From the NCBI GenBank assembly GCA_024703915.1, contig CP087969.1, positions 3,658,001 to 3,722,000 of the forward strand: 64,000 nt of DNA. Reading direction: 5' to 3'. The translations under genes were made by a program, and so were the position numbers. This stretch comes from Massilia sp. H-1. GTDB taxonomy: Bacteria; Pseudomonadota; Gammaproteobacteria; Burkholderiales; Burkholderiaceae_D. A model generated the notes under the pieces. That model made no database searches. It was not told where the DNA came from and saw only the letters and a program-made list of their open reading frames with translations. Below, one piece after another: positions 20,572 through 31,424 of this stretch (position 1 is the first letter of the stretch; each line of letters begins with the position of its first letter).

Positions 20572-21761
20572 ATGAGCCGCAAAGTCTTTGTAACGGGCGT
20601 GGGCATGATCCCTTTCGCCAAGCCGGGCGCCAGCGCCCCCTATGACGAAATGGGCGCACTGGCCACCCGCGCCGCGCTGCAAGACGCCGAGCGTGCCGCA
20701 TGACGCCGTCGAGCAGGCGTATGCTTAGGCTACGTGTATGGCGACTCCACCAGCGGCCAGAAGGCGCTGTACAAGGTCGGTCTGACCGGCATCCCCATCG
20801 TCAACGTCAACAACAATTGCTCGACCGGCTCGACCGCGCTGTTTCTGGCGCGCCAGGCGGTCGAATGCGGCGCGGCCGAATGCGTGCTGGTGCTCGGCTT
20901 CGAGCAGATGAGCCCTGGCGCGCTCGGCTCGGTCTTCAACGACCGCCCCAGCCCGTTCGACCCGTTCGACGCCGTCACCGACGCCCTGGTCGGCATGCCC
21001 GAGATCCCGCTGGCGCTGCGCTACTTCGGCGGCGCCAACTGGCCCACATGAAAAAATTCGGCACCCCGTTCGACGCCTTCGCCAAGATCCGCGCCAAGGC
21101 CAGCCGCCACGCCGCCAACAATCCGCTGGCGCTGTTCCGCAAGGAAGTGAGCACCCAGGACGTGCTGGACGCGCCCATGATCTGGCCGGGCGTGATGACG
21201 CGCCTGATGGCCTGCCCGCCGACCTGCGGCGCGGCGGCCGCCGTGCTGGTGTCGGAAGCGTTCATGAAAAAGCACAACCTGAAGGCCGACGTCTTCATCA
21301 TCTAGCCAGGCCATGACGACCGACCGTCCGGGCACCTTCGAGATCGAACGACATGATGCGCGTGGTCGGCTACGACATGAGCCGCGAGGCCGCCGCCAAG
21401 GTGTACGCGCAAGCCTAAGCATCGGCCCGGATGAACTGGACGTGGTGGAGCTGCACGACTGTTTCGCGCACAACGAACTGATTACCTACGAAGCGCTGGG
21501 CCTGTGCCCGGAAGGCGGCGCCGACAAATTCATCAGCGATGGCGACAATACCTACGGCGGCAAGGTGGTCACCAATCCGTCCGGCGGCTTGCTGTCGAAG
21601 GGGCACCCGCTGGGCGCGACCGGCCTGGCGCAATGCTATGAACTGACCCACCAGCTGCGCAACACGGCTAGACGCGCGCCAGGTGGACGGCGCGCGTGGC
21701 GCTGCAGCACAACCTGGGCCTGGGCGGCGCCTGCGTGGTCACCATGTACAAGGCCGCATGA
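20572..21761 (+). CDS. Thiolase / SCP-x-like lipid-transfer protein (frameshifted)
   Basis: Non-condensing or degradative thiolase-family protein acting on acyl-CoA. Visible hallmarks are [20 protein letters not shown] (nucleophilic Cys region), [16 protein letters not shown], and [20 protein letters not shown] (active-site His). The HDCF motif puts it in the SCP-x/lipid-transfer branch, often linked to beta-oxidation of branched or sterol-like acyl chains. About 396 residues. AGGAG lies 7 bp before the ATG. Breaks at 20692 and 20723, 21050, 21303, 21347, 21417 and 21668, mostly GCCGGC type. The stop overlaps the next ATG. Confidence 0.9.
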
Positions 21762-22913
21762 TGATGAACGTGACCAACAAGGCTTCTTCCTGGATGACGC
21801 CCGAGCTGGAAGGCTTCCGCGACGCCGTGCGCCGTTTTGTCGAGAGCGAGATCGTGCCCAACCAGGAGCGCTGGCGCAAGCAGCAGCACGTGGACCGCGC
21901 GCTGTGGGACAAGGGCGGCGAGATGGGCATCCTGTGCGCCGACATCCCCGACCAATACGGCGGCTCGGGCGGCACCTTCGCGCACCAGTCGGTCGTGTTC
22001 GAGGAACTCGGCTACGTGGGCGACATGTCGTTCGGGATCCACGTGCACGCGATCGTGGCCCACTACATCCTGAATCAGGGCACCGAAGCGCAGAAACAGA
22101 AGTACCTGCCCAAGCTGGCCAGCGGCGAAATGATCGCCGCCATCGCCATGTCGGAACCGGGCGCGGGGTCAGACCTCAAGGGCATCCGCACCACGGCGGT
22201 CAAGGGCGCCGACGGCTATCTGGTGAACGGGTCCAAGACCTTCATTTCGAATGGCTACCTGGCCGACCTGATCGCGGTGGTGGTCAAGACCGATCCCGAG
22301 GCGGGCGCCAAGGGCGTGTCGCTGCTGCTGCTTGAAACGAAGGACAATCCGGGTTTTCGCGTCGGGCGCATCCTCGAAAAAGTCGGGCAGAAGGGGCAGG
22401 ATACCTGCGAGCTGTTCTTCGACAACGCGCATGTGCCGTTCGAGAACGTGCTGGGCGGCGTCGAAGGCAAGGGCTTCGCCCAGCTGATGACGGAACTGCC
22501 GTACGAGCGCACGATCCTGGGCGTCTCCGGCGTGGCCGCCATCGAGCGCGCTGCAGCTGACGGTCGAGCACACGCGCGAACGCAAGGCTTTCGGCCAGAC
22601 CTTGATGGACATGCAGAACACGCGCTTCGTGCTGGCCGAAATCAAGACCGAAGCGACGGTGGCGCGCATCTTCATCGACCGCTGCATCGAAGACACCATT
22701 GCCGATGACATGGACACGGTGCGCGCATCGATGGCCAAGTACTGGATCTCCGACCTGCAATGCAAGGTCGTCGACCAGTGCGTGCAGCTGTTCGGCGGCT
22801 ACGGCTACATGCTCGAATACCCGATCGCCCAGATGTACGTGGACGCGCGGGTGCAGCGGATCTATGGCGGCGCCAATGAGATCATGAAAGAAATCATCGC
22901 ACGCTCACTGTAA
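21758..22913 (+). CDS. Acyl-CoA dehydrogenase
   Basis: FAD enzyme that introduces the alpha-beta double bond in acyl-CoA. The family signature [16 protein letters not shown] is at about residues 130-145; [29 protein letters not shown] and [18 protein letters not shown] complete the C-terminal helical domain. About 385 residues. The start ATG overlaps the thiolase stop (ATGATGATG), so translation is coupled. One break near 22549 loses a CG unit in GCGCGCTG. The catalytic Glu is presumably in [10 protein letters not shown]. Chain-length preference cannot be told. Confidence 0.93.
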
Positions 22914-22923
22914 GGAAGACACC

Positions 22924-24078
22924 ATGGCCGGACCGCTGGCGGGCGTACGCGTGATTGAAATGGTCGGCCTGGGGCCTTGTCCCTTCGCCGCCATGATGCT
23001 GGCCGATATGGGCGCGGAAGTGATCCGCATCGACCGCAAGAGCGCGCCCGGCGCGCCGACGCCGTTCCCCATCCTGGGCACCAAGTACGACGTGATGGCG
23101 CGCGGGCGCCGCTCGCTGGCGCTCGACCTCAAGCAGCGATGGCGCGCGAGGTGGTGCTCACGATGATCAGAATCGGCCGACATCCTGATCGAAGGCTTCC
23201 GGCCGGGCGTGATGGAGCGGCTCGGTCTGGGTCCGCAGGAATGCCAGGCGCGTAATCCGGCGCTGGTGTACGGCCGCATCACCGGCTGGGGCCAGGACGG
23301 CCCGCTGGCGCAGGCGGCCGGGCACGACATCAACTACATCGCCCTGACCGGCATGCTGCACGCCATGGGCAGGGCGGGCGAGCCGCCCGCGCCGCCTCTG
23401 AACCTGGTGGGCGACTTTGGCGGCGGCGCGATGATGCTCGCGTTCGGCGTTGTCTGCGCCGCGCTGGAAGCAAAAACATCGGGCAAAGGGCAGGTGGTGG
23501 ACGCCGCCATGACCGACGGCGCCGCGCTGCTGGGCGCGATGATGTACGGTTTCCGTGCCTACGGCGCGTGGAGCGACGCGCGCGGCGCCAACCTGCTCGA
23601 CGGCGGCGCCCACTTCTATGACACCTATGCCTGCGCCGACGGCAAGTTCATTTCGATCGGCGCGATCGAGCCGCAGTTCTACGCCTTGCTGCTCAAGCTG
23701 GCGAACATCGACGATCCCGCCTTCCACGCGCAGATGGACCCGCGCCAGTGGCCCGCGCTGAGCGACAAGCTGGGCGCCGTGTTCATGGCCCGCAGCCGCG
23801 ACGCATGGTGCGCGCTGCTGGAAGGGACCGACGTCTGTTTCGCGCCGGTGCTGGACATGGCCGAAGCGCCGGCAGCATCCGCACAATGCCGCGCGCGCCA
23901 CCTTTGTCGAGCGAGACGGGGTGACCCAGCCGGCAGCCTACCCCCGCGCTTTAGCCGCACGGCGCCCGAGGTGGGCATCGCCCCGGCCCCGCCCGGGCAG
24001 CACAGCACGGCGGTACTGGCCGACTGGGGCTGGTCGCAGGAGGCCATCGCGGCGCTGGCCAAGCAGGGAGTCATCTAG
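22924..24078 (+). CDS. CaiB/BaiF-type CoA transferase / alpha-methylacyl-CoA racemase-like
   Basis: Family III CoA-transferase fold. The N-terminus [39 protein letters not shown] and [19 protein letters not shown] are characteristic; [19 protein letters not shown] and the Asp-containing [13 protein letters not shown] follow. The racemase subgroup matches the GPCPFAAM opening best. About 384 residues. It begins 10 bp after the acyl-CoA dehydrogenase. Breaks near 23130-23170 and 23868. A racemase would let 2-methyl-branched acyl-CoAs enter the preceding dehydrogenase/thiolase steps; that pathway link is inference. Confidence 0.88.
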
Positions 24079-24129
24079 CCGATGTGTGGTGTACCATGGG
24101 CCCATACCAAACTCGCGCCAGGGCTCGCA

Positions 24130-24464
24130 ATGGACAACACGCTGACGGACGGACTGCTGGCCCCCATCGAGATCGCCCAGGTTCCCGGACGCGATCTGTT
24201 TGTCGTCGCCAAATACCTGATCCCCACGAATGCCTATCTGGCGCAGGGCTGCCTGGTCGCGGCCTAAGCATTCCTGCCGTGGTGGCCGATGCCAACCATG
24301 CGCAGGCCGACCTGCTCATCTCGCCCGCCATGGGCGGCGTGCGGGTGCTGGTGCCCGAGGCGCACATCGCGCAGTCGCAGGCGGTGCTGGAGGCGCTGGC
24401 GCGCGGCGACTTCGCGCTCGACGACGATGCCGATGTCGGCGCATCCGACGAATTCTTCCCATGA
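24130..24464 (+). CDS. DUF2007-type small protein (frameshifted)
   Basis: About 111 residues. The core KYLIPTNAYLAQGCLVAAGI, followed by PAVVADANHAQADLL and GGVRVLVPEAHIAQSQAVLE, matches the putative signal-transducing DUF2007 domain that occurs widely in proteobacteria; function not established. A GCCGGC-type break at 24266 splits VAAGIPAVV. I chose the ATG at 24130 over an upstream in-frame start. It may be the last gene of the acyl-CoA operon, 51 bp after it. Confidence 0.78.
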
Positions 24465-24468
24465 AAAA

Positions 24469-24488
24469 CGCCCCGCAAGGGCGGGGCG
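24469..24488. terminator. Stem-loop between convergent genes
   Basis: CGCCCCGC (24469-24476) and GCGGGGCG (24481-24488) pair perfectly around AAGG, 4 bp after the DUF2007 stop. An A-run precedes it, so it fits a terminator for the minus-strand gene; T's are lacking on the plus side. Confidence 0.7.
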
Positions 24489-24510
24489 CTGCTGAACGAT
24501 GCGGCGCGGC

Positions 24511-24842
24511 TTACTTCTGGCTTGGCCTTCAGTTCCTTGCTGATCAGTTGATCGAGCGCGGTCGAGGTGTTCTTGGCCTGGCAGCTGCCCGGGGTGCCGG
24601 TGCCGCCCTGCTGGGCCAGCGTGCTCGCATCGACGCCGCACACGGCTGCCGCCACGCCGACTGGCGCCTGGATCATGGCGGGGATTTTGCTGGCGTCGGC
24701 GTTGATGTTCTTGGCGACGGTGGTGGCCACGCCGCTGAGGTCGACCGAGATCATGTTGGACTGCTGAGCTGGAAGCGAGTGGTGCGTAGCACAGGGCGAT
24801 GGCGGAGGCCATGGTGGCCAGTGCGAGGGTTGCTTTAGTCAT
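24511..24842 (-). CDS. Small secreted protein of unknown function (frameshifted)
   Basis: N-terminal signal peptide (MTKATLALATMASAIALCYA), then a mature part with DLSGVATTVAKNINADASKI, PVGVAAAVCGVDAST and GSCQAKNTSTALDQLISKEL. The two cysteines could form a disulfide in the periplasm. About 110 residues after correcting slips near 24765 and 24520; the stop is then TAA at 24513-24511. I do not recognise the family. It is monocistronic, convergent with the DUF2007 gene. Confidence 0.65.
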
Positions 24843-25030
24843 GTGGTTCCTTCATTTCAGATTGACAGAATCATCCGGAAAGCCCGCCGTTGTTGGGGCG
24901 GCATGGATGAAGCGAGTTCGCAGTATCGGCCAATTTGAAAGCGCGCTGGACAGTTTGTTACATGCCTTTACAAGCTTCCAATAGGAATTATTTTCCACCA
25001 CTAAATTTGAATTTACCCCAGTAATTGCCG

Positions 25031-26385
25031 CTATTTGACAACCAGCGCGATCTCGCGCTGCACGATGGTGTTGAACGATGGCGTGCCACCGACCAATGCA
25101 TCAAACATCGCCTGCGTTTGCTGTTCTTGCAGGAAATGCAGTTGCGCCGGTGTTGGCCGCGTGAAGCTGCTGCTGCACTGTGCCCAGGCGACCAGTTCAC
25201 GGCGCAGGGTCGCAGTCAAGGCATGGTCCGATGAGCCTGCGGCGAGGGATATCCGCGCCACGGCCTCCAGCAGCGTCCATTGCCCGAAGCGGGCAAATTC
25301 AAGCAGCACGGTCCATTCCTGGCGCGCGAGCAGATCGGCCTGCAGCGTATCGAAAGCAATATAAGCACCGCGGCGGCGCACCAAGGCCAGCGCGATTTTC
25401 CTGATGCTGTCCGCGTCGTCGGAAAATGCCTGCAGTGCGATCTCGTCCTTGCTCTCCTCGGCCAGCTTCAGCCAGGCATACAGCGCGGCCTGGCGCACGG
25501 CGTGTTGTGGGTGCTGCGCAAATGGCCGGACCAAGGTCACATCGTCCTTGTCGCGAAAGCCTGCCAGTGCAGTCAGAACGATGCATCGCTGTGCGTCGCC
25601 GAGCGTGGGATCGGCAAGCTGCGTGCGGTAGTACGACTTGACGTCGACCTGATCGGCAATGCAGAAGGCGATAGCCGTCTGGCGTACCCACGATTGCCGG
25701 TCCAGCAGGCAGGAAGCGGCCAGTTCCCGCGTGCTGTCGGTCGTGGGCGGCTGCAGCAAGCCGCGGATTCCCAGCGTGCGCACCCGGCCGAAACGGGAGT
25801 TCGCGGCCTTGGCATAGCGTGCCGCTTGCAGCAGCAGGGCAAGTGATGAATCATGTTGGCCGCATTCCCCGCCAGGACAATGTCCACGCGGCTGGAAAGC
25901 GCCAGGTCAATCAGTGCTTAGCTGCTCAAGCAAGGCATGCCGGTGCAAGAGATCGAAACATGCGCGGCCCACCTTGATATCGGAACCCTGGACCGCTGCC
26001 AGCAATGCGTCCGGCGAAACGTGGCGCAGCAATTCGGCTTCAAATTGCACCAGCCATTGTTCATGCTGCGTTCGGCCCTTCAGACGCAGCCTGAGAATGG
26101 CCGGAAGCATGCCGATGACCGCGCTGGCTAGTACCTTGGAAAGCGTCGCCAGCACGGTGACGCGCTGCATCGCGCACTTGCAGGTACCCAGTCGTTGAGT
26201 CGCTCGATGAGCAGGGGAAGCAGCGCCGGATCGGCGCAGGTGGCGGCTTGTTCGACCGCAGCCTGGCGCGTAAAGCCGGAACGGTGACTCAGGTTCTCGA
26301 TCAACTTGGACGCTGGTGGCGCTGGCGGCGCGGGCGGCGCAGAAGGAGACGGGGTCTTCTTGAACCAATCGAAAAAGGATGTCAT
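25031..26385 (-). CDS. HEAT-repeat-like helical protein of unknown function (frameshifted)
   Basis: About 450 residues. The start MTSFFDWFKKTPSPSAPPAP is followed by a Pro/Ala linker and then repeated helical units that look like HEAT/Armadillo repeats (SGFTRQAAVEQAATCADPAL, then later FAQHPQHAVRQAALYAWLKL, DADSIRKIALALVRRRGAY). Such proteins are usually scaffolds. The start overlaps the stop of the upstream TetR gene (ATGA), so they are co-transcribed. Breaks near 26190, 25917 and 25840. No enzyme motif seen. Confidence 0.72.
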
Positions 26386-27049
26386 CGGGCGTTGCTGCCT
26401 TCCATCGATTCTTCGTCCCACGCGCTTGCGCCGAGCAGGATGATCTTCAGCTGGCGCACGAAATTTTCCGCCATCTCGTTTTCCAGCAGCGGCTGGTCCG
26501 GCGGCAGGTCGAGAATGTCGGTGGCGGCGGCCAGCATGGTCATCACGATCAGGCCGCACACCATTTGCAGGCGCGGGGTCGGCAGTTCGCGGTACAGGCC
26601 GAGGGCGCGGAAGTCCTGCGCCATTTCATTGGTGAAGTGGGTGACGTCGTTGCGGATCGCCAGGCGCAGCACGCGGCTGCCGCCCGAGCGTTCGCTCGAG
26701 ATGAACAGGAACTGCAGGCGGTTCGCCTTCACATAGTCCTGATACACCTTGACCGAGCGGCGCACCATGCTGCCATGTTCGACGTTGACCTGGCGCGCCT
26801 CGCGCAGCAGGCGGCGCAGCGTGATGCCCATTTCCTCGACCAGCTCCAGGCCCAGTTCATCGGTATTGCGGAAGTGGCGGTAGAAGGCGTTGGGCACCAT
26901 GCCTAGGCCTGGCGGGCGATCTCGCGCAGCGCGATGCCGCTGAAACTGCGGCCTTCGCCCACCAGCGTCAGGGCGGCATTGAGCAGGGCGCGGTGCGTGA
27001 CGGCCTTGCGTTCGCTGCGGCTGAGAAGGTCGTGATCGGTATCTGGCAT
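26382..27049 (-). CDS. desT: DesT/FabR-like TetR repressor of unsaturated fatty acid genes (frameshifted)
   Basis: TetR-family regulator resembling E. coli FabR and Pseudomonas DesT over its length: RSERKAVTHRALLNAALTLV, GIALREIARQAGMVPNAFYR, HFRNTDELGLELVEEMGITL, and ISSERSGGSRVLRLAIRNDV. Such proteins sense the saturated/unsaturated acyl-CoA ratio. 222 residues. One GCCGGC-type break at 26901 inside REIARQAGM. It is divergent from a ferredoxin-type reductase and a desaturase, the same trio as Pseudomonas desT-desCB, with a palindromic site between. The symbol is by this analogy. Confidence 0.86.
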
Positions 27050-27126
27050 GGTGACTTGAGTGTACGGGTGTTCCCGCATTCTACAGGCTCTTTCCAGAGC
27101 GATTCTTCTAAATTCAGGGCCGTTTC

Positions 27127-27152
27127 TTGACTTTGAGTGTACAAGTGTACAC
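27127..27152 (+). promoter_or_regulatory. Palindromic operator overlapping the reductase/desaturase promoter
   Basis: GTGTACA-AG-TGTACAC (27137-27152) is a perfect 16-bp palindrome preceded by TTGACT (27127-27132), a likely -35 element. A half copy (GAGTGTAC) recurs at about 27057-27064 near the repressor start. A TGTACA-type dyad is what I would expect for a DesT/FabR-like protein; occupancy is inferred from position. Confidence 0.78.
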
Positions 27153-27185
27153 AATGCAGGCTGTTTAAACTTGGCAGTAACTCCG

Positions 27186-28278
27186 ATGACAACCTTCCGC
27201 AACGCGATCGCCGGTCTGGCCGACATGTTCGCCTACCCGCTGCGCCACTCGCACTACCTCGAGCTGGTCAATCCGCTCTGGACCCGGCACGTGCTGATGG
27301 CGCGCGTGGAAGCCGTATGCGACGAGACGGCCGACAGCCGCACGCTGACGCTGCGCCCAGGGCGCGGCTGGCGCACGCACCGCGCTTGCCCAGTTCGTGC
27401 GTCTGGGCGTGCCAATCGCGGGCAAGCGCCATACGCGCACGTATTCCATTTCGTCGGCCCCGGCGCGCGACGACGGCTGCATCACGGTGACCGTCAAGGC
27501 GATCGAAGGCGGGCGCGTGTCGCGCCAGCTGGTGAGCGGCGTGAAGGTGGGCGACTATCTGCCGCTGGGCGAGCCGCAGGGCGAGTTCACGATCCCCGAC
27601 TCGATGCCGGTGCATCCGCTGTTCATCACCGGCGGCAGCGGCATCACGCCGGTCATGAGCATCCTGCGCAGCTACGTGCTCGAATACGACATCATTCCGG
27701 ACGCGGTGCACATGCACTACGCGCCGCACGCGGGCGACGTCATTTTTGGCGACGAACTGACGCAGCTGCAGGCCACCCAGCGCCACTACCAGCTGCAGCG
27801 CTACTACACGCGCGCCGTCGAAGGCGCGGCCAGCGTCCACTTCAGCGCGGCGCAGCTGGAAGCGGCATGCCCTGACTGGCGCGAACGCGAAGTGTGGGCC
27901 TGCGGTCCGGCGGCCATGCTGGACGCGGTCGAAGCCCACTGGGCCCAGGCCTAGCCTGTCGCGCCAGCTGCATACCGAGCGTTTCCACGCCAAGGTGGCC
28001 GAAGCGCCGGCCGAAGGCGTGAAGGCGGGGCGCGTCTTTTTGCCGCCAGCGGCGTGACCGCCAAGTCCGATGGCACAAGCTGCCTGCTGCTGACGGCCGA
28101 GAACGCGGGCCTCAATCCCGCGCACGGCTGCCGCATGGGCATCTGCCATGGCTGCAACACGACGCTCGTCAGCGGCTGCGTGCGCGATACGCGCACCGGC
28201 GATCTGATTGCCGAGGCGGGCGACAAGGTGCAGGTCTGCGTCTGCACCGCCGTCGGCGACGTCGAGCTGGCGCTGTAA
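27186..28278 (+). CDS. desC: Ferredoxin-NADP reductase-like electron donor for the desaturase (frameshifted)
   Basis: FAD/NAD reductase domain (RTYSISSAPA for flavin binding, FITGGSGITPVMSIL for NAD(P)) joined to a C-terminal plant-type 2Fe-2S domain (CRMGICHGCNTTLVSGCVRD). It carries electrons to the desaturase encoded 24 bp downstream. About 364 residues. Breaks near 27370 and 27954 (GCCGGC type) and a T-homopolymer slip at 28037. The pair and the divergent TetR gene match the DesT-DesC-DesB arrangement; the symbol is by analogy. Confidence 0.88.
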
Positions 28279-28302
28279 ATCACACATAGAACAGGACACA
28301 TC

Positions 28303-29458
28303 ATGGCCATACCCGCTCACCTGAGCCCCGCCGACATCGACGCCTTCGGACGCGAGATCGAGGCAATCCGCAGCGAAGTGATGGACAGCCGCGGCGAACG
28401 CGATGCGCGCTACATCTACCGCCTGATCAAGGTCCAGCGCAGCATGGCGCTGGGCGCGCGCGTACTCATTTACGCGAGCCTGGCCTTCCTGCCGCAGTGG
28501 GGCCATGCGCTGGCCGCCTGGAGCATCTTCTGGCCGCTGATCGCGCTGGGCACGATCCTGCTCGGCAGCGCCAAGATCCTGGAGAACATGGAGATCGGCC
28601 ATAACATCTCGCACGCGCAGTGGGACTGGCTGCGCGACCCGGCGATCCAGTCGGGCAGCTGGGAGTGGGATCACGTGTGCCCGTCGGACCAGTGGAAGCA
28701 CTCGCACAACGTCAAGCACCACACCTGGACCAATGTGTTCGGCAAGGATGCGGACGTGGGCGGCTACGGCTTGCTGCGCCTGTTCTCGGCCCAGCGCTGG
28801 AAGCCGTTCAACCTTGGCAATCCGCTGTGGGCGCTGCTGCTGGCGATCCTGTTCGAGTGGGGCATCGCGATCCAGGAGCTGGAGCTGGGCCGCATTCTGG
28901 AAGGGGCGCATGAGCTGGGCGACGATCCGCCCGCTGTGGCTGCGCACGCGCGAGAAAATGCTGCGCCAGATCCTCAAGGACTACATCCTGTTCCCGCTGC
29001 TGGCGGGGCCCTTCTTCTTTTATGTTTGCGGCGCCAATGCGGTCGCCAATATCATCCGCAATCTGTGGACCTACCTGATCATCTTCTGCGGCCACTTCCC
29101 GCGCGACGTGCACGTGTTCACCAAGGACCAGGTGGAAAACGAGACGCGCTCGCGCTGGTATGTGCGCCAGCTGCTCGGCTCCTGCAATATCGGCGGCGGC
29201 AAGCTGTTCCACATCATGAGCGGCAACCTCAGTCACCAGATCGAGCACCACCTTTTCCCGGACATGCCGAGCAACCGCTATCCGGAAATCGCGCCGCGTG
29301 TGCGCGCTCTGTGCGAACGCTTCAAGCTGCCGTACAACACGGGCTCGCTCTCGCGCCAGTTCGGCACCACCGTGTGGCGCATCATGCGCATGAGCTTCCC
29401 CGGCTACAGCCCGCTGCTGGACGGGCCGCCGCCGGTGCGCGTCAAGGCTGCGGCATGA
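28303..29458 (+). CDS. desB: Membrane acyl desaturase (delta-9-type)
   Basis: Di-iron membrane desaturase introducing a double bond into acyl chains. All three histidine boxes are present: HNISH (about residue 98), HSHNVKHHTWTN (about 130), and HQIEHHLFP (about 312), separated by hydrophobic segments. About 385 residues, start MAIPAHLSPADIDAFGRE. A single break near 28932, where one CG unit is lost, splits an otherwise intact gene. It shares the operator region with desC and would lower membrane viscosity under DesT control. Confidence 0.92.
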
Positions 29459-29469
29459 ACGCGCGGTCG

Positions 29470-31359
29470 CTATGATTCTGTAGTCGGCGAAGGGCGCCGC
29501 TTCCTGCGGCGTGACCGGCTGCACGGCCACGCCCAGGCACTTGCCGAGGAAGGCTTCCGACAGCGCATAGAATGGCATCCGCGCCGGGTACAGGCCGTGC
29601 CCGGATTCCGGCATTTCCACAAAGGTGTAGCGCGGATTGGCGGCCAGCATGTCGTCGGCGAACTGGCGATTGTCGTCGAGGTAGGTGATGTCGTCGCGGC
29701 CGCCGTGCAGATGCAGGACCGGGATCGCTTTGAGCGCATCGATATGCGACGACGGCGACATGCGGATCATCGCTTCCTTGTCGGCCGTCACGCGCGTGTC
29801 GCCAACGCGCTGCAGGATGTCCGAACCCTCCCCATACTTCTTAAAGAGCCGGTCCCCGAACTTGACGATGTCCATCGATGCCGAATCGATGACGGCGCAG
29901 CGCAGGGGCGTGCTTAGGCTGCCGCCAGGTGCATCGTGAGGTAGCCGCCGAAACTGGTGCCCATGCCCGCGACCCGGTCCGGGTCGAGGCGGGAAGTTGG
30001 CCAGCGCGTAGGCCAGGCCGACGTTGACGTCCCTGGGAATGTCGCCAAGCCCCACTGGCGCGCATCCATCTGCAGGAAGCGCTCTCCGAATCCGGACGAC
30101 CCACGGTAGTTGATGGTGATGACGGCGATGCCGCGGCTGGTGAGCCAGAAGCGCTGCGCATCGAACGCGGCGAAGTCGCGCTTGCTCGGTCCGCCGTGCA
30201 CCAGCAGCACTGACGGGCAGCGCGTTTTCTCGCACACGCCGGCGCGCAGCAAGGCCACGTGGCCCGACAGTGCGAGTCCGTCGGCACCCTTGAATTCGAA
30301 CGAGCGCACGCGCAGGTCGGGCGAATCCACATACGTGAATACGGCAGGCGGCAATGGCGCGATCTTTTGGTCCTGCGGTCGAAGCTGACCATGCGCGGCG
30401 TGCCCTCGCGGTGCTTGTAGGCGACCACCCAGTAACGGTCGTTCGGGGAGCGGTCGAGAATGGTCGGGAAACCGTTGCCGTTCGCGGCCAGCAGCGCGAG
30501 ATCGGGCGCGACTTTCGGGTTGAGGATCAGGTGCCGCGGCGCGGTCGTTTCGATGTCGGCAAAGTCGGGCGCCATGGTGAGCGGATCGAGAATCAGCCTT
30601 TGAATGTCGACCGGTGCCTGCAGCACCGATTTGTGTTCGCCGGTGGCCGTGTCGAGCGAGAACAGGCCCAGCGTGTCCTGGCCGTAGGAAGACAGGATCC
30701 ATGCGCGGCCGTCGCCCGAGATCGACACCAGGCCACCGGCGTGGCGCAGGTCCTGCTGCGCGGTCTTCAGCGTGCCGCGCTTGCCCGCGTCGGCGCTTGG
30801 CGCTGAAGATCCATTCCCGGCCTGGGACCATGCGGAAGTAGCGCTTGTTCGTGGCGAGATAGCCGGGCAGGTGGTTCGCTGCCGCATCGGCGTCAACCAG
30901 TTCGCCGTCAGGACCGAGGTCCTGTTCCTTGCCGTCCTTGCGATAGCGCTCGTACGTGAACGCGTAGTTATTGGTCGGCATACCGTAGGCAAAGGCTTGC
31001 TGGTAACCGGGGCCGGTGACGAGGGTCAGCTGGCCGGATTCGGCATCGAAGCGGTACAGGGCCGAACCCTTGTCGCTGCCGACCGAGATGATCAGGGCGT
31101 CAGCTGCGGCGCTGGTCCAGCGGTAGTACTGGCCGCACGCCCGCAGGCAGGCCGAGGTCTTTGGCTGCGCCGCCCGCCATTGGAAAGATGCGCAGCTTGC
31201 CGTCGCTGACCGCAGTCGATGCGATCCATTTGCCGGACGCGCTGATGGCCGGACGGCTGTGGGTGACGGAATTGAAGATGTCGCTACGGGCGGGCAGGGG
31301 TGCTGCGTGCAGCGGCAGGCTGGCAGCCGAACGAGCAGCAGCGCGGTGAACTTGTGCAT
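29470..31359 (-). CDS. S9-family prolyl oligopeptidase-like serine peptidase (frameshifted)
   Basis: N-terminal signal-like sequence (MHKFTALLL), a beta-propeller region, then an alpha/beta-hydrolase domain. The catalytic Ser is in MGTSFGGYLTMHLA (GxSxGG), Asp in HLHGGRDDITYLDD and His in ESGHGLYPA; VLLVHGGPSKRDF and VITINYRGSSGFGERF precede. About 630 residues, probably periplasmic. Breaks near 31320, 31150, 30800, 30370, 29985-30050 and 29917 (GCCGGC type). The exact C-terminus is uncertain. Monocistronic. Confidence 0.88.
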
Positions 31360-31424
31360 TCGGAATCCATGAAGTGGGCGGAGCGCCCACATCATGTGCT
31401 TGCCGATTCAACGCTGTCAATATA

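Noticed and set aside
27268-28977. Long minus-strand open frame over the reductase and desaturase genes
   Set aside because: Antisense shadow of two well-supported genes in GC-rich codon use; its sequence has no recognisable domain. The same holds for long frames at 37201-39348 (plus, antisense to mutL) and 49970-51886 (minus, antisense to dctQM).
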